Part shown: piece after piece, positions 1 to 7,770 of the stretch
Layout of the letters: each line of letters begins with the position of its first letter
How positions within the stretch are numbered: the first letter of the stretch is position 1
Assembly (NCBI RefSeq): GCF_010731775.1
Contig: NZ_AP022590.1
Span: 5,766,001-5,830,000, forward strand
DNA length: 64,000 nucleotides
Reading direction: 5' to 3'
DNA from: Mycobacterium mantenii
Lineage (GTDB): Bacteria > Actinomycetota > Actinomycetes > Mycobacteriales > Mycobacteriaceae
The notes under the pieces: generated by a model
What the model saw: the letters and a program-made list of their open reading frames with translations, nothing else
Databases searched by the model: none
What the model was told of the DNA's origin: nothing
Translations under genes and position numbers: made by a program

Positions 1-1565
1 AGGAGAACGAACGTCGGGCTGTGGGTGCGCAGCGTTCCCGCGGTGATGACACCGGGCCGCTGGGCCGCGAATGTACCAGCGATCGCGAGTACGGCGATGA
101 TCGGCAGGAACCGTCCTATCACCATCGCGAGGGCGAGCGCGATGTTGTACCACGTTGTGTTGCCGGACAATCCGGCGAAGGCACTGCCGTTGTTGGCCGC
201 GGCACTGGTGAATGCGTAGAGCACTTCGGAGAGGCCGTGGGACCCGGTGTTGAGCATGGCGGCGCGTTCACCAGGAAGCGCCACGGCCACCGCGGTGCCG
301 ATGAGGACCGCCGCGGGGAGCGCCAGAATGTAGAGGCTGACGAGCTTCATGTGGCGGGCATGGAGCCGCTGCTTGAGGTATTCCGGTGTCCGTCCGATCA
401 TCAGCCCGCCGAGGAAGACCGCGAGGAGCGTCATCATCAGCAGGCCGTAGAGCCCGCTGCCCGCTCCGCCGGGCGCGACTTCGCCAAGCATCATGTTCAG
501 CATCAGCACCGCTCCGCCGACGCTGGCGTAGCTGTCGTACGAGGAGTTTGCGGCGCCGTCCGCACTGGCGGTTGCGGCCTGACCGAAGATGGCGCTGCCC
601 GGCACCCCGAAGCGGGTTTCGGTGCCGTCGGTCGGGGCTCCCACGGCGTGGACCACGGTGCCGTTCGCAATGAGATCCGACGCGGTTAGTGCCGCGGTGC
701 CGATCACGAACAAGATTGCGGCTGCGGCAAATAGCGCCCAGCCCTGTTTCCTGTCGCCGACCATCACCCCAAAGGTTCGGATGAATGCGACCGGAATCAC
801 CAGCATCGCAACGATTTCTACGATGTTCGTGAGCGGCGTTGGGTTCTCGAAAGGATGGGCGCTGTTCACGTTGAAGGCGCCGCCGCCGTCCCCGGACATC
901 AGCTTGATCGATTCCCATGTGGCCACGGGGCCGCCCAGAATAGGCTGCCGCCCGCCGGCAATGGTTGTGATGTCCTGCGCCGCATGAAAATTGTTGACCA
1001 CCCCGAGCGCGAGCAGGATCAGTGTGACGACGATCGAGAGCGGAATGAGGATGCGCACCACCGTTCGCACCAGGTCGACCCAGAAGTTTCCGATCTCCTC
1101 GCTTCGGTACTGCGAAAGACCCCGGATCAGCGCCGCGGCGACGCACATTCCGACCGCGCAGCTGGCGAACGCCTGAACACCTAGTCCGGTCAGCAGCCCT
1201 ACCTGCCCGAGTGTGGTTTCGCCGGGGTAGTTCTGCCAACTGGTGTTGGTGACGAACGAGATTGAGGTGTTGAAGGCCAGCGCGGGCGTCATACCGCTGC
1301 GTCCCCACGGCTCTGGTAATCGCGTCTGTGCCAGGAGGAGCGCGTACAGGAAGAGCACACTGACGGCGGAGAAGGCCAGCACCGATGTGCCGTATTTCGT
1401 CCAGCGCTGCTTGTCGCCGGGTTGAGCGCCTATCAGCCGGTAGACCACCTTCTCGAGGCGCCAATGCCGTGCGTCGGAATAGACGCCGGCCATGTAGCCG
1501 CCGAGAGGCACGTGCAGCGTCACGACCAAGACGGCAACCGCGGCTACCTGTAGCCAAGCCGCCAT
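1..1565 (-). CDS. kdpA: Potassium-transporting ATPase subunit A (KdpA), C-terminus cut by window edge
   Basis: KdpA is the potassium-binding, channel-like membrane subunit of the KdpFABC high-affinity K+ pump. Reading the minus strand from the ATG at 1565 gives about 521 residues without a stop up to the left edge, so only the last few dozen residues are missing. Family hallmarks are visible: PLGGYMAGVY near the N-terminus, TNTSWQNYPGE (first selectivity loop), GGGAFNVNSAHPFENP, MMLGEVAPGG, GLMIGRTPEYL and ANNGSAFAG. Many hydrophobic segments alternate with these loops. kdpB and kdpC would lie to the left. No kdpF-like ORF is seen upstream. In H37Rv kdpFABC also neighbours trcS but is oriented differently, so the locus has been rearranged. 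Identity is secure. Confidence 0.96.
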   Translation of the reverse strand, partial: MAAWLQVAAVAVLVVTLHVPLGGYMAGVYSDARHWRLEKVVYRLIGAQPGDKQRWTKYGTSVLAFSAVSVLFLYALLLAQTRLPEPWGRSGMTPALAFNTSISFVTNTSWQNYPGETTLGQVGLLTGLGVQAFASCAVGMCVAAALIRGLSQYRSEEIGNFWVDLVRTVVRILIPLSIVVTLILLALGVVNNFHAAQDITTIAGGRQPILGGPVATWESIKLMSGDGGGAFNVNSAHPFENPTPLTNIVEIVAMLVIPVAFIRTFGVMVGDRKQGWALFAAAAILFVIGTAALTASDLIANGTVVHAVGAPTDGTETRFGVPGSAIFGQAATASADGAANSSYDSYASVGGAVLMLNMMLGEVAPGGAGSGLYGLLMMTLLAVFLGGLMIGRTPEYLKQRLHARHMKLVSLYILALPAAVLIGTAVAVALPGERAAMLNTGSHGLSEVLYAFTSAAANNGSAFAGLSGNTTWYNIALALAMVIGRFLPIIAVLAIAGTFAAQRPGVITAGTLRTHSPTFVL

Positions 1566-2094
1566 TGACCACTGATGCGGATCGTTGATGGGGCTGCTCC
1601 CTTAATCCAGACCCGACCTTTCGGACGCGAAGTTACGGCGCGTATGGCTGCGAGGTGCCGGCAGTTACGCAATCCCTACGCCATAGGCGCCTTCGTTGAC
1701 GCAATATTGATCGCCCTGCCTCCCCGGGGTCAAGGGAAGAGCGCCAGTGCGACGTGGCAAGGCTCGCCGTAAGAAATTCGTCAAGGAAATCGGTCATCTC
1801 GTGAGAAAGTCGTAAGTCGCACTGTCGGCAACGGTCCCGTCTGCTGTCATGGATCGCATGACCCGCACCACCGTTGTCGCCATCGCAGTGCCTTCTGCGT
1901 TGGAGCGTTACGGTGCGGGCTGGGATGACGAACCCCCATATCGTCGCCGAATCAGCCGCTGAGCCAAGCGCTTGCGCTTGACGGCCATGGCCGCTTGTTG
2001 TTCGTCCCCGTTCCCAGTAATTCGATCGCGCACTCGTCGTCCCGTCATATTGCGCGATGTCTGCAGTCGTACCTTCTAGTTTACGAAAGTTATT
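1566..2094. other. Intergenic region between kdpA and the SDR gene
   Basis: Divergent promoter region of about 530 bp between kdpA (minus) and the SDR gene (plus). Besides the direct repeats at 1768-1813 I see no coding sequence, no kdpF, and no riboswitch fold that I recognise. A 37-codon ORF at 1849-1962 lacks a ribosome binding site and is not called. Confidence 0.5.
1768..1813. promoter_or_regulatory. Direct repeats upstream of kdpA, possible response-regulator site
   Basis: Two 14-mers, CGTAAGAAATTCGT (1768-1781) and CGTGAGAAAGTCGT (1800-1813), match at 12 of 14 positions. Their starts are 32 bp apart, about three helical turns. A weaker third copy (TCAAGGAAATCGGT) begins at 1781. They lie about 200 bp upstream of the kdpA start in an otherwise gene-free stretch. 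Directly repeated half-sites on one face of the helix are typical of OmpR/KdpE-type regulators. Binding by KdpE or any other factor is inference. Confidence 0.35.
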
Positions 2095-2916
2095 ATGTCC
2101 GAACCTATTTCAACCTCACCAGCCGTGCTCATCACAGGCGCCACACACGGCATCGGTTACGCAACGGCCCGCCGGTTCGTCGATTCAGGGGCGACGGTAT
2201 ATCTGCATGCCCCGGACCGCGACAGCGGTGAGAAGGCGATGACACGCCTGGTGAAAGGCGGCGCAGAACCGCTGCGCCTATACCTGGTCGTCGCCGACTT
2301 CACCCGCCTGGCAGAGGTCGCCGCACTGGCCGACAGGCTCGCGGCGACACTGCCGGCGCTGGATGTGTTGGTCAACAACGCCGCGATTGCCGCACCTGAG
2401 CGACGCACCCACACCCAAGACGGCACAGAGCTGACATTTCAGGTGAACTACCTCGCGCCATACCTGCTGACCACGAAACTAATGTCCCGGCTGGCGAGCG
2501 CGGGCGGAAGAGTTGTCAACGTGTCCTCGGTGATGCACCGCGGTGGAAACATCAAGTGGAAGAACCTGGCCGGAGAACACTACTGGCCGCTTGCGGCCTA
2601 CGCGCAATCGAAGCTTGCGCTGACGATGCACACCAAGTCGTTGGCCGAGGCCAGCGGTGCTTCGTTCACGGCCCTCAGTGTTCATCCCGGGGTATTCGAG
2701 ACTGGGCTGTTGCGCATCTACGGCCGCGTCGGCCGACCGGCCGAGGAGGCCGCCCCCATCCTGACCACGCTGGCGTCGCGCGCGTATTCGGTGGTCGACG
2801 GCGGCTACTACGACGGTCTGAGCCCGGCGAAGGCGTCAGCGCTCGCGGAAAACTCCCGCGCGCGTAGACGATTGGAACAACTCAGCGCCGACCTCATTGA
2901 GTCAGCGCTGCACTAG
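2095..2916 (+). CDS. Short-chain dehydrogenase/reductase
   Basis: This 273-residue Rossmann-fold oxidoreductase has the classical SDR signature: TGATHGIG (residues 14-21) for the dinucleotide, a D-F pair near 69, NNAA at 94-97, a catalytic Ser in NVSS (about 142-145), and YAQSK with Tyr169 and Lys173. The overall shape resembles retinol dehydrogenase/WW-oxidoreductase-like SDRs, which accept bulky lipophilic alcohols, but the substrate cannot be told from the sequence. There is no transmembrane segment. The stop codon is followed within 20 bp by a small basic ORF with a strong ribosome binding site, so the two may be cotranscribed. Family assignment is firm; the physiological role is unknown. 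Confidence 0.9.
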   Translation: MSEPISTSPAVLITGATHGIGYATARRFVDSGATVYLHAPDRDSGEKAMTRLVKGGAEPLRLYLVVADFTRLAEVAALADRLAATLPALDVLVNNAAIAAPERRTHTQDGTELTFQVNYLAPYLLTTKLMSRLASAGGRVVNVSSVMHRGGNIKWKNLAGEHYWPLAAYAQSKLALTMHTKSLAEASGASFTALSVHPGVFETGLLRIYGRVGRPAEEAAPILTTLASRAYSVVDGGYYDGLSPAKASALAENSRARRRLEQLSADLIESALH

Positions 2917-2931
2917 AAAAGGAGGAAGGTG

Positions 2932-3018
2932 ATGTCAAAGCGAGCCGACAAGAAGCGCGCCCGGAAGAAGAAAAAAGCCAACCACGGAAAGCGGCCGGCC
3001 TCGGGCAAGCTCAACTGA
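2932..3018 (+). CDS. 28-residue basic protein resembling ribosomal protein bL37
   Basis: The ORF starts at an ATG (2932) preceded by AAAAGGAGGAAGG, one of the strongest Shine-Dalgarno sequences in the window. It encodes 28 residues, about half of them Lys or Arg, including KKKKANHGKRP. From memory, the mycobacterial large-subunit protein bL37 (first seen in M. smegmatis ribosome structures) is about 24 residues and ends in a very similar KANHGKRP-type sequence. It follows the SDR gene and ends 3 bp before the convergent trcS stop. I infer a bL37 gene or paralogue. The alternative is an unrelated basic microprotein, but the strong ribosome binding site argues that it is translated. Confidence 0.7.
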   Translation: MSKRADKKRARKKKKANHGKRPASGKLN

Positions 3019-3021
3019 CGA

Positions 3022-4542
3022 TCAGGCGCCATCGGCTCCGATCAGCGGCAGCCGCACCCGGAAAACCGTGCTGCCCTCGGTGGATTCCGCGGTGACGGAA
3101 CCATGATGTGCCTTGACGATCGAATCGACGATGGCCAGACCCAATCCGTTGCCCGAGCCGTTGGATCTCGACTTGTCCGCCCGAACGAACCGTTCGAACA
3201 AAATGGGCAGAAGGTCGGCGTCGATGCCCGGACCGTCGTCGGCGACGGTTAATTCCGCGTAAGGTGCCTCGGGACCGCCACGGCGACAGGTGATTCCGGT
3301 CGTCACCGTGACCCCCGGCGGGGTGTGCACGCGGGCATTGTTGAGCAGATTGCTGACCAGTTGATGTAGCCGGGCGTGGTCGCCGCGCACCCATACCGGT
3401 CCGTCGGGCAGGTCTTTGACCCAGTGGTGCGTCGATGCGGCCACCGTCGCGTCATTCACGGCGTTGCTGACCACCTCGGCCAGGTCGACGTCCTCGGACT
3501 GCAGGTCCTGGCCCTCGCCCAGGCGGGACAGCAGGAGCAACTCGTCGACGAGCGAGGCCATCCGCCGGGCCTCGGACTCGATGCGGGCCAGCGCGTATTC
3601 GGTGGTCGGCGGCAGCGCCGAACTGTCCTGGCGGGTGAGCTCGGCGTAGCCCTGGATCGCCGCCAGCGGTGTGCGCAGCTCGTGGCTGGCATCGGTGATG
3701 AACTCGCGCATCCGCAGATCGGACTCGACCCGATGCGCCAGCGCGCTATCGACGTTGTCCAGCAAGCGGTTCAGCGCGTGCCCGACGATCCCGACCTCGT
3801 TCTGCGTGTTGGTGTCCTGCGGCGGTACCCGGACACTGATCCGGTGGTCGTCGTCAGCCAGCGGCATCGCGGCGACGTCGGCGGCGATGGCCGCCAGCCG
3901 GCGCAGCGGGCGAAGCGTGTACCCGACCACCCACACGGTGAGCCCGGCGGTGAGCACCAGCGCCGCCGCGGTGAGCACGATGGTGGTCAGCTGTTTGCGG
4001 GCGATGATCCGGTCGGCGAGGTTCTGCGACACCCCGACCACGAGGACGTCGGACCCGTTGACGGTGCTGTCGACGCGGTAGGGCCCCAGCCGGCCGAGTA
4101 TTTCGGTGCGCGGCGGTCCGTCCCGCCACGATTGCGCCTGCAGGTCGCGGACGACGTCGGCCGGCGCGGGCTTCGGTTCGTCTTCGGAGAACACCGCCGA
4201 CCCGATCACGGTGCCGTTGTGCAGGACGGCGACGAGGTTTCCCGGCGTCTGCCCGGTGAACTCCAGCATTGCCTGAGCGATTGGCGGGGTGCCGGGGCGC
4301 GGCGAAACGTGTTCGCCGTTGCGGTATTTGGTGTACTGGTGGCTGAACGCGTCCAGGGACTCTGCCACATCGGCGTCGCTCATGGCGTTGACGTAGCCGC
4401 GCAGGCTCAGCACCAATACGATTCCGACTGTCACCAGTACGCCGCTGACCACGGCCAGCACGCCCAACAACAGCTGGCGGCGCAGCGAGCGCGGAAACCA
4501 CCGGGGAAAAGTCCCCGCCGAGGCGCCGCGGTCTCGCGTCAT
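3022..4542 (-). CDS. trcS: Sensor histidine kinase TrcS
   Basis: TrcS is the membrane sensor kinase that phosphorylates TrcR. The 506-residue protein has an N-terminal transmembrane segment (about 24-46), an extracytoplasmic sensor region (about 50-185), a second transmembrane segment (about 186-208), a HAMP linker, the phosphoacceptor H-box SHELRTPL with His287, and N (NNAR), G1 (DDGPGID) and G2 (GNGLGLAI) ATP-binding motifs. The start overlaps the trcR stop by 4 bp (ATGA), so the two are translationally coupled. Position and sequence match Rv1032c, which sits in the same order next to trcR in M. tuberculosis. The stimulus is not evident from the sequence. Confidence 0.95.
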   Translation of the reverse strand: MTRDRGASAGTFPRWFPRSLRRQLLLGVLAVVSGVLVTVGIVLVLSLRGYVNAMSDADVAESLDAFSHQYTKYRNGEHVSPRPGTPPIAQAMLEFTGQTPGNLVAVLHNGTVIGSAVFSEDEPKPAPADVVRDLQAQSWRDGPPRTEILGRLGPYRVDSTVNGSDVLVVGVSQNLADRIIARKQLTTIVLTAAALVLTAGLTVWVVGYTLRPLRRLAAIAADVAAMPLADDDHRISVRVPPQDTNTQNEVGIVGHALNRLLDNVDSALAHRVESDLRMREFITDASHELRTPLAAIQGYAELTRQDSSALPPTTEYALARIESEARRMASLVDELLLLSRLGEGQDLQSEDVDLAEVVSNAVNDATVAASTHHWVKDLPDGPVWVRGDHARLHQLVSNLLNNARVHTPPGVTVTTGITCRRGGPEAPYAELTVADDGPGIDADLLPILFERFVRADKSRSNGSGNGLGLAIVDSIVKAHHGSVTAESTEGSTVFRVRLPLIGADGA

Positions 4543-5312
4543 TCCGCCGGCCGCAGCATGTACCCCACCCCGCGGACGGTATGAATCATCGGTTCCCGCC
4601 CGGAGTCGATCTTCTTTCGCAGGTACGAGATGTAGAGATCCACGATGCTGGTGCGACCGGCGAAGTCGTAATTCCAGACGCGGTCCAAGATCTCGGTGCG
4701 GCTGAGCGCGCGACGGGGATTGCGCATGAGGAAGCGCAGCAATTCGAATTCGGTGGAGGACAGCGATATCGGGTCGCCGGCGCGGGTGACCTCGCGGCTG
4801 GCGTTGTCGACCTTGAGGTCGCCGACTTTGAGGGTTTCGTTGGTCGGCGTGGGCTGCTGGCCGGAGCGGCGCAACAACCCGCGCAGCCGGGCGACCAGTT
4901 CCTCGAGACTGAACGGTTTGGTCATGTAGTCGTCGGCGCCCGCGGTCAGACCGGTCACCCGGTCCATGACCGAGTCCCGCGCGGTGAGGAAGAGCGTGGG
5001 GGTGTACGCCTCGGATTGGCGGACCCGTTCCAGGATTCGCAGCCCGTCCACGTCGGGAAGCATGATGTCGAGGACGAGGACGTCGGGGTTGGCGCGCTCG
5101 AACTTGGCCATGGCCTCGCGCCCGTTGTGGGCGATGTCGACAACCCAGCCCTCATAGTGCAGCGCCATTTTCACCAGATTGGTCAGCGCCGGCTCGTCGT
5201 CGACCAGCAAAACCCTGATGGGTGATCCGTCGGCACGGTAGATCCTGGGCAGCTGTCCCAGGATGGCTTGGCGTGGGCGCTGCGCGCCTGTGTATCCCGA
5301 CATCGCGGTCAT
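4539..5312 (-). CDS. trcR: Two-component response regulator TrcR (OmpR family)
   Basis: TrcR has an N-terminal receiver domain and a C-terminal winged helix. From the ATG at 5312 the protein has 257 residues: acidic pocket DDE (38-40), phospho-acceptor Asp82 in LDIMLPD, conserved Lys132 in YMTKPF, then an OmpR-type DNA-binding domain (TEFELLRFLMRNPRRALSR and VRGVGYMLRP). Alternative in-frame ATGs exist at 5336 and 5303; 5312 gives the same length as the M. tuberculosis protein (Rv1033c). In M. tuberculosis TrcR autoregulates trcRS and represses Rv1057 by binding AT-rich DNA, and both genes are in this window. The IS3 element ends only 82 bp upstream of this start. Confidence 0.95.
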   Translation of the reverse strand: MTAMSGYTGAQRPRQAILGQLPRIYRADGSPIRVLLVDDEPALTNLVKMALHYEGWVVDIAHNGREAMAKFERANPDVLVLDIMLPDVDGLRILERVRQSEAYTPTLFLTARDSVMDRVTGLTAGADDYMTKPFSLEELVARLRGLLRRSGQQPTPTNETLKVGDLKVDNASREVTRAGDPISLSSTEFELLRFLMRNPRRALSRTEILDRVWNYDFAGRTSIVDLYISYLRKKIDSGREPMIHTVRGVGYMLRPAE

Positions 5313-5358
5313 GTTCCTACATTCTGGCAAACACATACCGGATTGTCACAGAGTTCAT

Positions 5359-5368
5359 AGAATTCTCA
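5359..5368 (-). promoter_or_regulatory. Candidate TrcR-binding core upstream of trcR
   Basis: TGAGAATTCT (minus strand) lies 46 bp upstream of the chosen trcR start, within an AT-rich patch (5339-5375) containing the related direct repeats TCACAGAG and TTCATAGA. The identical 10-mer occurs upstream of the Rv1057 homologue at 17915-17924. Since TrcR controls both genes in M. tuberculosis through AT-rich sites, this is a plausible TrcR site. That is inference from shared sequence only. Confidence 0.45.
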
Positions 5369-5394
5369 AATGTAGGCGTGTTCGCCAGATCACC

Positions 5395-5416
5395 TGAAGC
5401 ATCCCGGGTTTCATGC
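5395..5416 (+). repeat. Left terminal inverted repeat of the IS3-family element
   Basis: Begins TGAAGCATCCCGGGTTT and pairs with 6734-6755 at 19 of 22 positions. The orfB stop codon (5411-5413) lies inside this repeat. Confidence 0.9.
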
Positions 5417-6430
5417 ACCCTCGGGGTTCTGTGAGCCGGCCGGTTGGTCGGTCACGTGTTGGGAATAGTACTGGGCTTCGGCTTCGGCGGGTGGGACTCG
5501 GCCGAGGCGGTGCATGAGGCGCTGCTGGTTGTACCAGGCGACGTAGTCGGCGGTGATGTACTCGACGTCACCGACCGTGGTGAGCGGCCCGCGACGGAAC
5601 GGGGAATCAGGCCGGATGCACTCAGTCTTGTAGAGTCCGATCGTGGTCTCGGCCAGAGCATTGTCATAGGCATCGCCGACACTGCCGACCGAGGGTCGGA
5701 TGCCCGAAAGGGCAAGTGTTTCACCGAATCTCACGCTGGTGTACTGCGATCCTGCGTCGCTGTGGTGGATGGCGTCCTCGATCGGGTGACCCTGACGCGA
5801 CCGCAATGCGACGGCCTGACGGATCGCCGATTCGACGAACTGGGTCTGCTTGGAGGCGCAGGCCTCCCATCCCACGATCGCCCCGGCGTAGGCGTCGATG
5901 ACGAATGCGACGTAGACGAACACCCCCGTGACGAGCTTGACGTAGGTGAAGTCCGCAACGAGCAGCTGGTTGGGTGCGCCCACCCCGAACTGGCGATCCA
6001 CCAGATCCGGTGGCCTCACCGCCGCCGGGTCGGCGATCGTGGTGCGCACGGCCTTCTGGCGGCGTACGCCCTGCCACCCGTTTCGGCGCATCAGGCGTTC
6101 CACCGTGGACTTCGCCACCGGGATGCCTTTGCGCTGCAGATGTGCCCACATCTTCACCGACCCGTACAGCGACTCAGCTTGCGCCGGCCGTGCTCATCGG
6201 GTTCGTAGTAGCCGGCCAAGACCTCGCTGATGGTGGCGTCCCACAGGGCTCGCTTCGACGGTGCCCGCTTGACCCAGGCGTAGAAGGTGCGTGGGGCGAT
6301 CGGCACACCGTGCTCGGTGAGCACGCGGCAGATCGGAGCGACCCCGAAGCGGTGCCTGTGTTTGGCGATGAACTCGCAGACCGAACTGGTCAGCGGCGGT
6401 TGCGCGGGTCGCTCTCCCGCACGAAGAAAG
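5411..6430 (-). pseudogene. IS3-family transposase OrfB, disrupted by a 1-bp deletion
   Basis: OrfB is the DDE catalytic subunit of the transposase. The downstream part (from 6157 to 5411) reads as an integrase core, with VADFTYVKL carrying the first Asp, HSDAGSQYTS carrying the second, and a Glu in DNALAETTIGLYKTE. The upstream part (about 6430-6190) reads CEFIAKHRHRFGVAPICRVL and AWVKRAPSKRALWD in a different frame. They join near 6180, where the reading is CGCAAGCTGAG and family members have one more C (RRKPESLYG). The single-base deletion gives a premature stop. The start of orfB lies inside orfA in the -1 frame, as expected for programmed frameshifting. A sequencing error cannot be excluded. 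Confidence 0.88.
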
Positions 6431-6704
6431 ACGTTGCCGCCTTGAGGATTTCGATCGTCTGCTCGAGCTCGGCGTTGCGCCGCTTGAGGGCGCGGATCTC
6501 AGCGGCCGCCGCCGAGGAGACACCGTCACGATCACCGTCGTCGACCTGCTGCTGACGGATCCAACTACGCAGCGTCTCGGCCGTCATCCCCAACCGCTTG
6601 GACACCGCCGTGATCGCCGCCCACTCACTTGGGTAGTCAGCACGGTGCTCCAACACCAGACGGACCGCCTTGGCCCGCGTCTGCGGGTCGTACTTGCTCG
6701 GCAT
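6390..6704 (-). CDS. IS3-family transposase OrfA
   Basis: This 104-residue DNA-binding subunit of the transposase begins MPSKYDPQTRAKAVRLVLEH. It contains a helix-turn-helix (AVSKRLGMTAETLRSWIRQQ) and a C-terminal leucine-zipper-like segment (AEIRALKRRNAELEQTIEIL) that mediates OrfA/OrfB multimerisation. I chose the ATG at 6704 because GGGAAGG lies 8 bp upstream. An in-frame ATG at 6740 would sit inside the inverted repeat. OrfA ends where orfB begins in the -1 frame. OrfA is intact, whereas orfB is not. Confidence 0.9.
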   Translation of the reverse strand: MPSKYDPQTRAKAVRLVLEHRADYPSEWAAITAVSKRLGMTAETLRSWIRQQQVDDGDRDGVSSAAAAEIRALKRRNAELEQTIEILKAATSFFVRESDPRNRR

Positions 6705-6733
6705 GACATGCACCTTCCCAAGGAAGGAGGTGC

Positions 6734-6755
6734 GCATCAAACGCGGGATGGTTCA
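6734..6755 (-). repeat. Right terminal inverted repeat of the IS3-family element
   Basis: On the minus strand begins TGAACCATCCCGCGTTT and pairs with 5395-5416. It lies just upstream of orfA. The base after its outer end begins the ACC target duplication. Confidence 0.9.
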
Positions 6756-7376
6756 ACCTCTGATGCGATTCAAATATGAGTTTCATATGTGCTGAGTGGG
6801 TCGATTTGAGGCAAGTCGAAATTTGAAAAATACTGGTATGCAGTGTTGTTGGTTGGAAAGCCGTTAGTCATCCAGAGACTAGGGTCTCCGAATCTACGGT
6901 ACAAGAACAGAATTCGTTGAATTCACACAAGCTGCAGTGCAGCGAGCGCCGTCCGTGCTCCATACGTACGCACGGCGGCGGGGGACGACGAGGTCCCGAT
7001 TTCCATTACCTGCAAGTTACGTATTACGAGTAGTGGTTGATTGACCTGGTTTTCGTATTACCGCCGGTGGGTGCAAGACCCGAAGGGCTGACTGCAACGC
7101 CCGACCCGATGCGCGGCGACATCCCGGAGCTTACGACGGCAGGCTTGCGCACACCGCGAATCATGATCCCCGCGTAGTGCCGGTGTTCGCGGCCGTCGAA
7201 TGGACGCCGACCGGTGTCGCGAATGGTTGGGCCGCACCCGCCGGCTCCGTTTGCACAGCCCGCAACGCGGGGCCGCACCACCTTCGGGACGCCAGCCGTT
7301 CGCCGCGGCCGCGCCGGTCACCGCCAGCCACCCCGTCCCGTCGCGTTAGCAAACTCCGGTAGCGGGCAGGCAAGCC
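6756..7376. other. Gene-free region between the IS and the PPE pseudogene
   Basis: The first 170 bp (6756-6930) are clearly more AT-rich than the surroundings and contain ATATGA/TCATAT (6774-6788) and two GAATTC boxes 9 bp apart (6910, 6919). This is probably the original distal upstream region of trcR, now separated from it by the IS. From 6950 the base composition returns to high GC. Short ORFs on both strands at 7024-7373 show no recognisable domain. Confidence 0.5.
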
Positions 7377-7743
7377 ATGGATTTCGGCGCGTTGCCCCGG
7401 AGGTCAACTCCGGTCGGATGTATCTGGGGCCGGGGCCTGGCTCGCTACTGGCCGCCGCGGCGGCCTGGGACGCCCTGGCCGCTGAGCTGAGTGCCGCCGC
7501 GGGCGGCTACGAATCGGTGATCACGACCCTGACAAACGAGTGGCTGGGCCCGACATCGATGGCGATGGCGGCCGCGGTCGCGCCGTATGTGGCCGGGATC
7601 GGTGGGCGCCGTGCCGTCGCAGGCAATTTCAACCGGCATGTCCAAGCTGCCGCTGGGCGCGATGGTCGGCCGCGAGTCCGACGGTGCGGTTCACCGAATC
7701 GGCCTGCGCCCCTGGCTGTTCCGCGTTCACCGGCGGCCGGCTA
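7377..7743 (+). pseudogene. Truncated, frameshifted PPE gene remnant
   Basis: The ATG at 7377 begins MDFGALP, the classic PPE opening. One C is missing in the run at 7394-7398, so the reading shifts. In the next frame the PPE domain continues [20 protein letters not shown], then [20 protein letters not shown] and [20 protein letters not shown], up to about 7605. Only about 75 of the roughly 180 PPE-domain residues remain, and the tail to the stop at 7741 resembles nothing I know. It faces the intact esx/PPE/PE operon, so it is a decayed neighbour and not part of that operon. Confidence 0.8.
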
Positions 7744-7770
7744 GCCCGCGCCGGAGAACATTCGCCCATC

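Larger units (their letters stand above)
5395..6755 (-). mobile_element. Complete IS3-family insertion sequence (1361 bp), transposase frameshifted
   Basis: Both ends are visible. The 22-bp terminal inverted repeats (5395-5416 and 6734-6755) begin TGAAGCATCCCG and TGAACCATCCCG and match at 19 of 22 positions. They are flanked by a 3-bp direct repeat ACC (5392-5394 and 6756-6758), as IS3 elements typically generate. Inside are orfA (helix-turn-helix and coiled coil) and orfB (DDE integrase), in the overlapping -1 frame arrangement of the family. orfB carries a 1-bp deletion, so the copy is probably no longer autonomous. It inserted into the upstream region of trcR. In H37Rv IS1560 remnants occupy the same trcR-esxI interval. 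Confidence 0.93.

Noticed and set aside
268-1572. Long minus-strand reading of 434 residues, Arg/Gly-rich
   Set aside because: It is the wrong frame. The kdpA frame from the ATG at 1565 covers the same DNA with unmistakable KdpA motifs; the alternative frame has no domain.
1566-1860. Possible potassium or c-di-AMP riboswitch upstream of kdpA
   Set aside because: I could not find the conserved helices or loops of the ydaO-type riboswitch by eye.
1849-1962. 37-codon plus-strand ORF (MDRMTRTTVVAIAVPSALER...) upstream of the SDR gene
   Set aside because: No ribosome binding site, no recognisable family. Possible leaderless microprotein, but unsupported.
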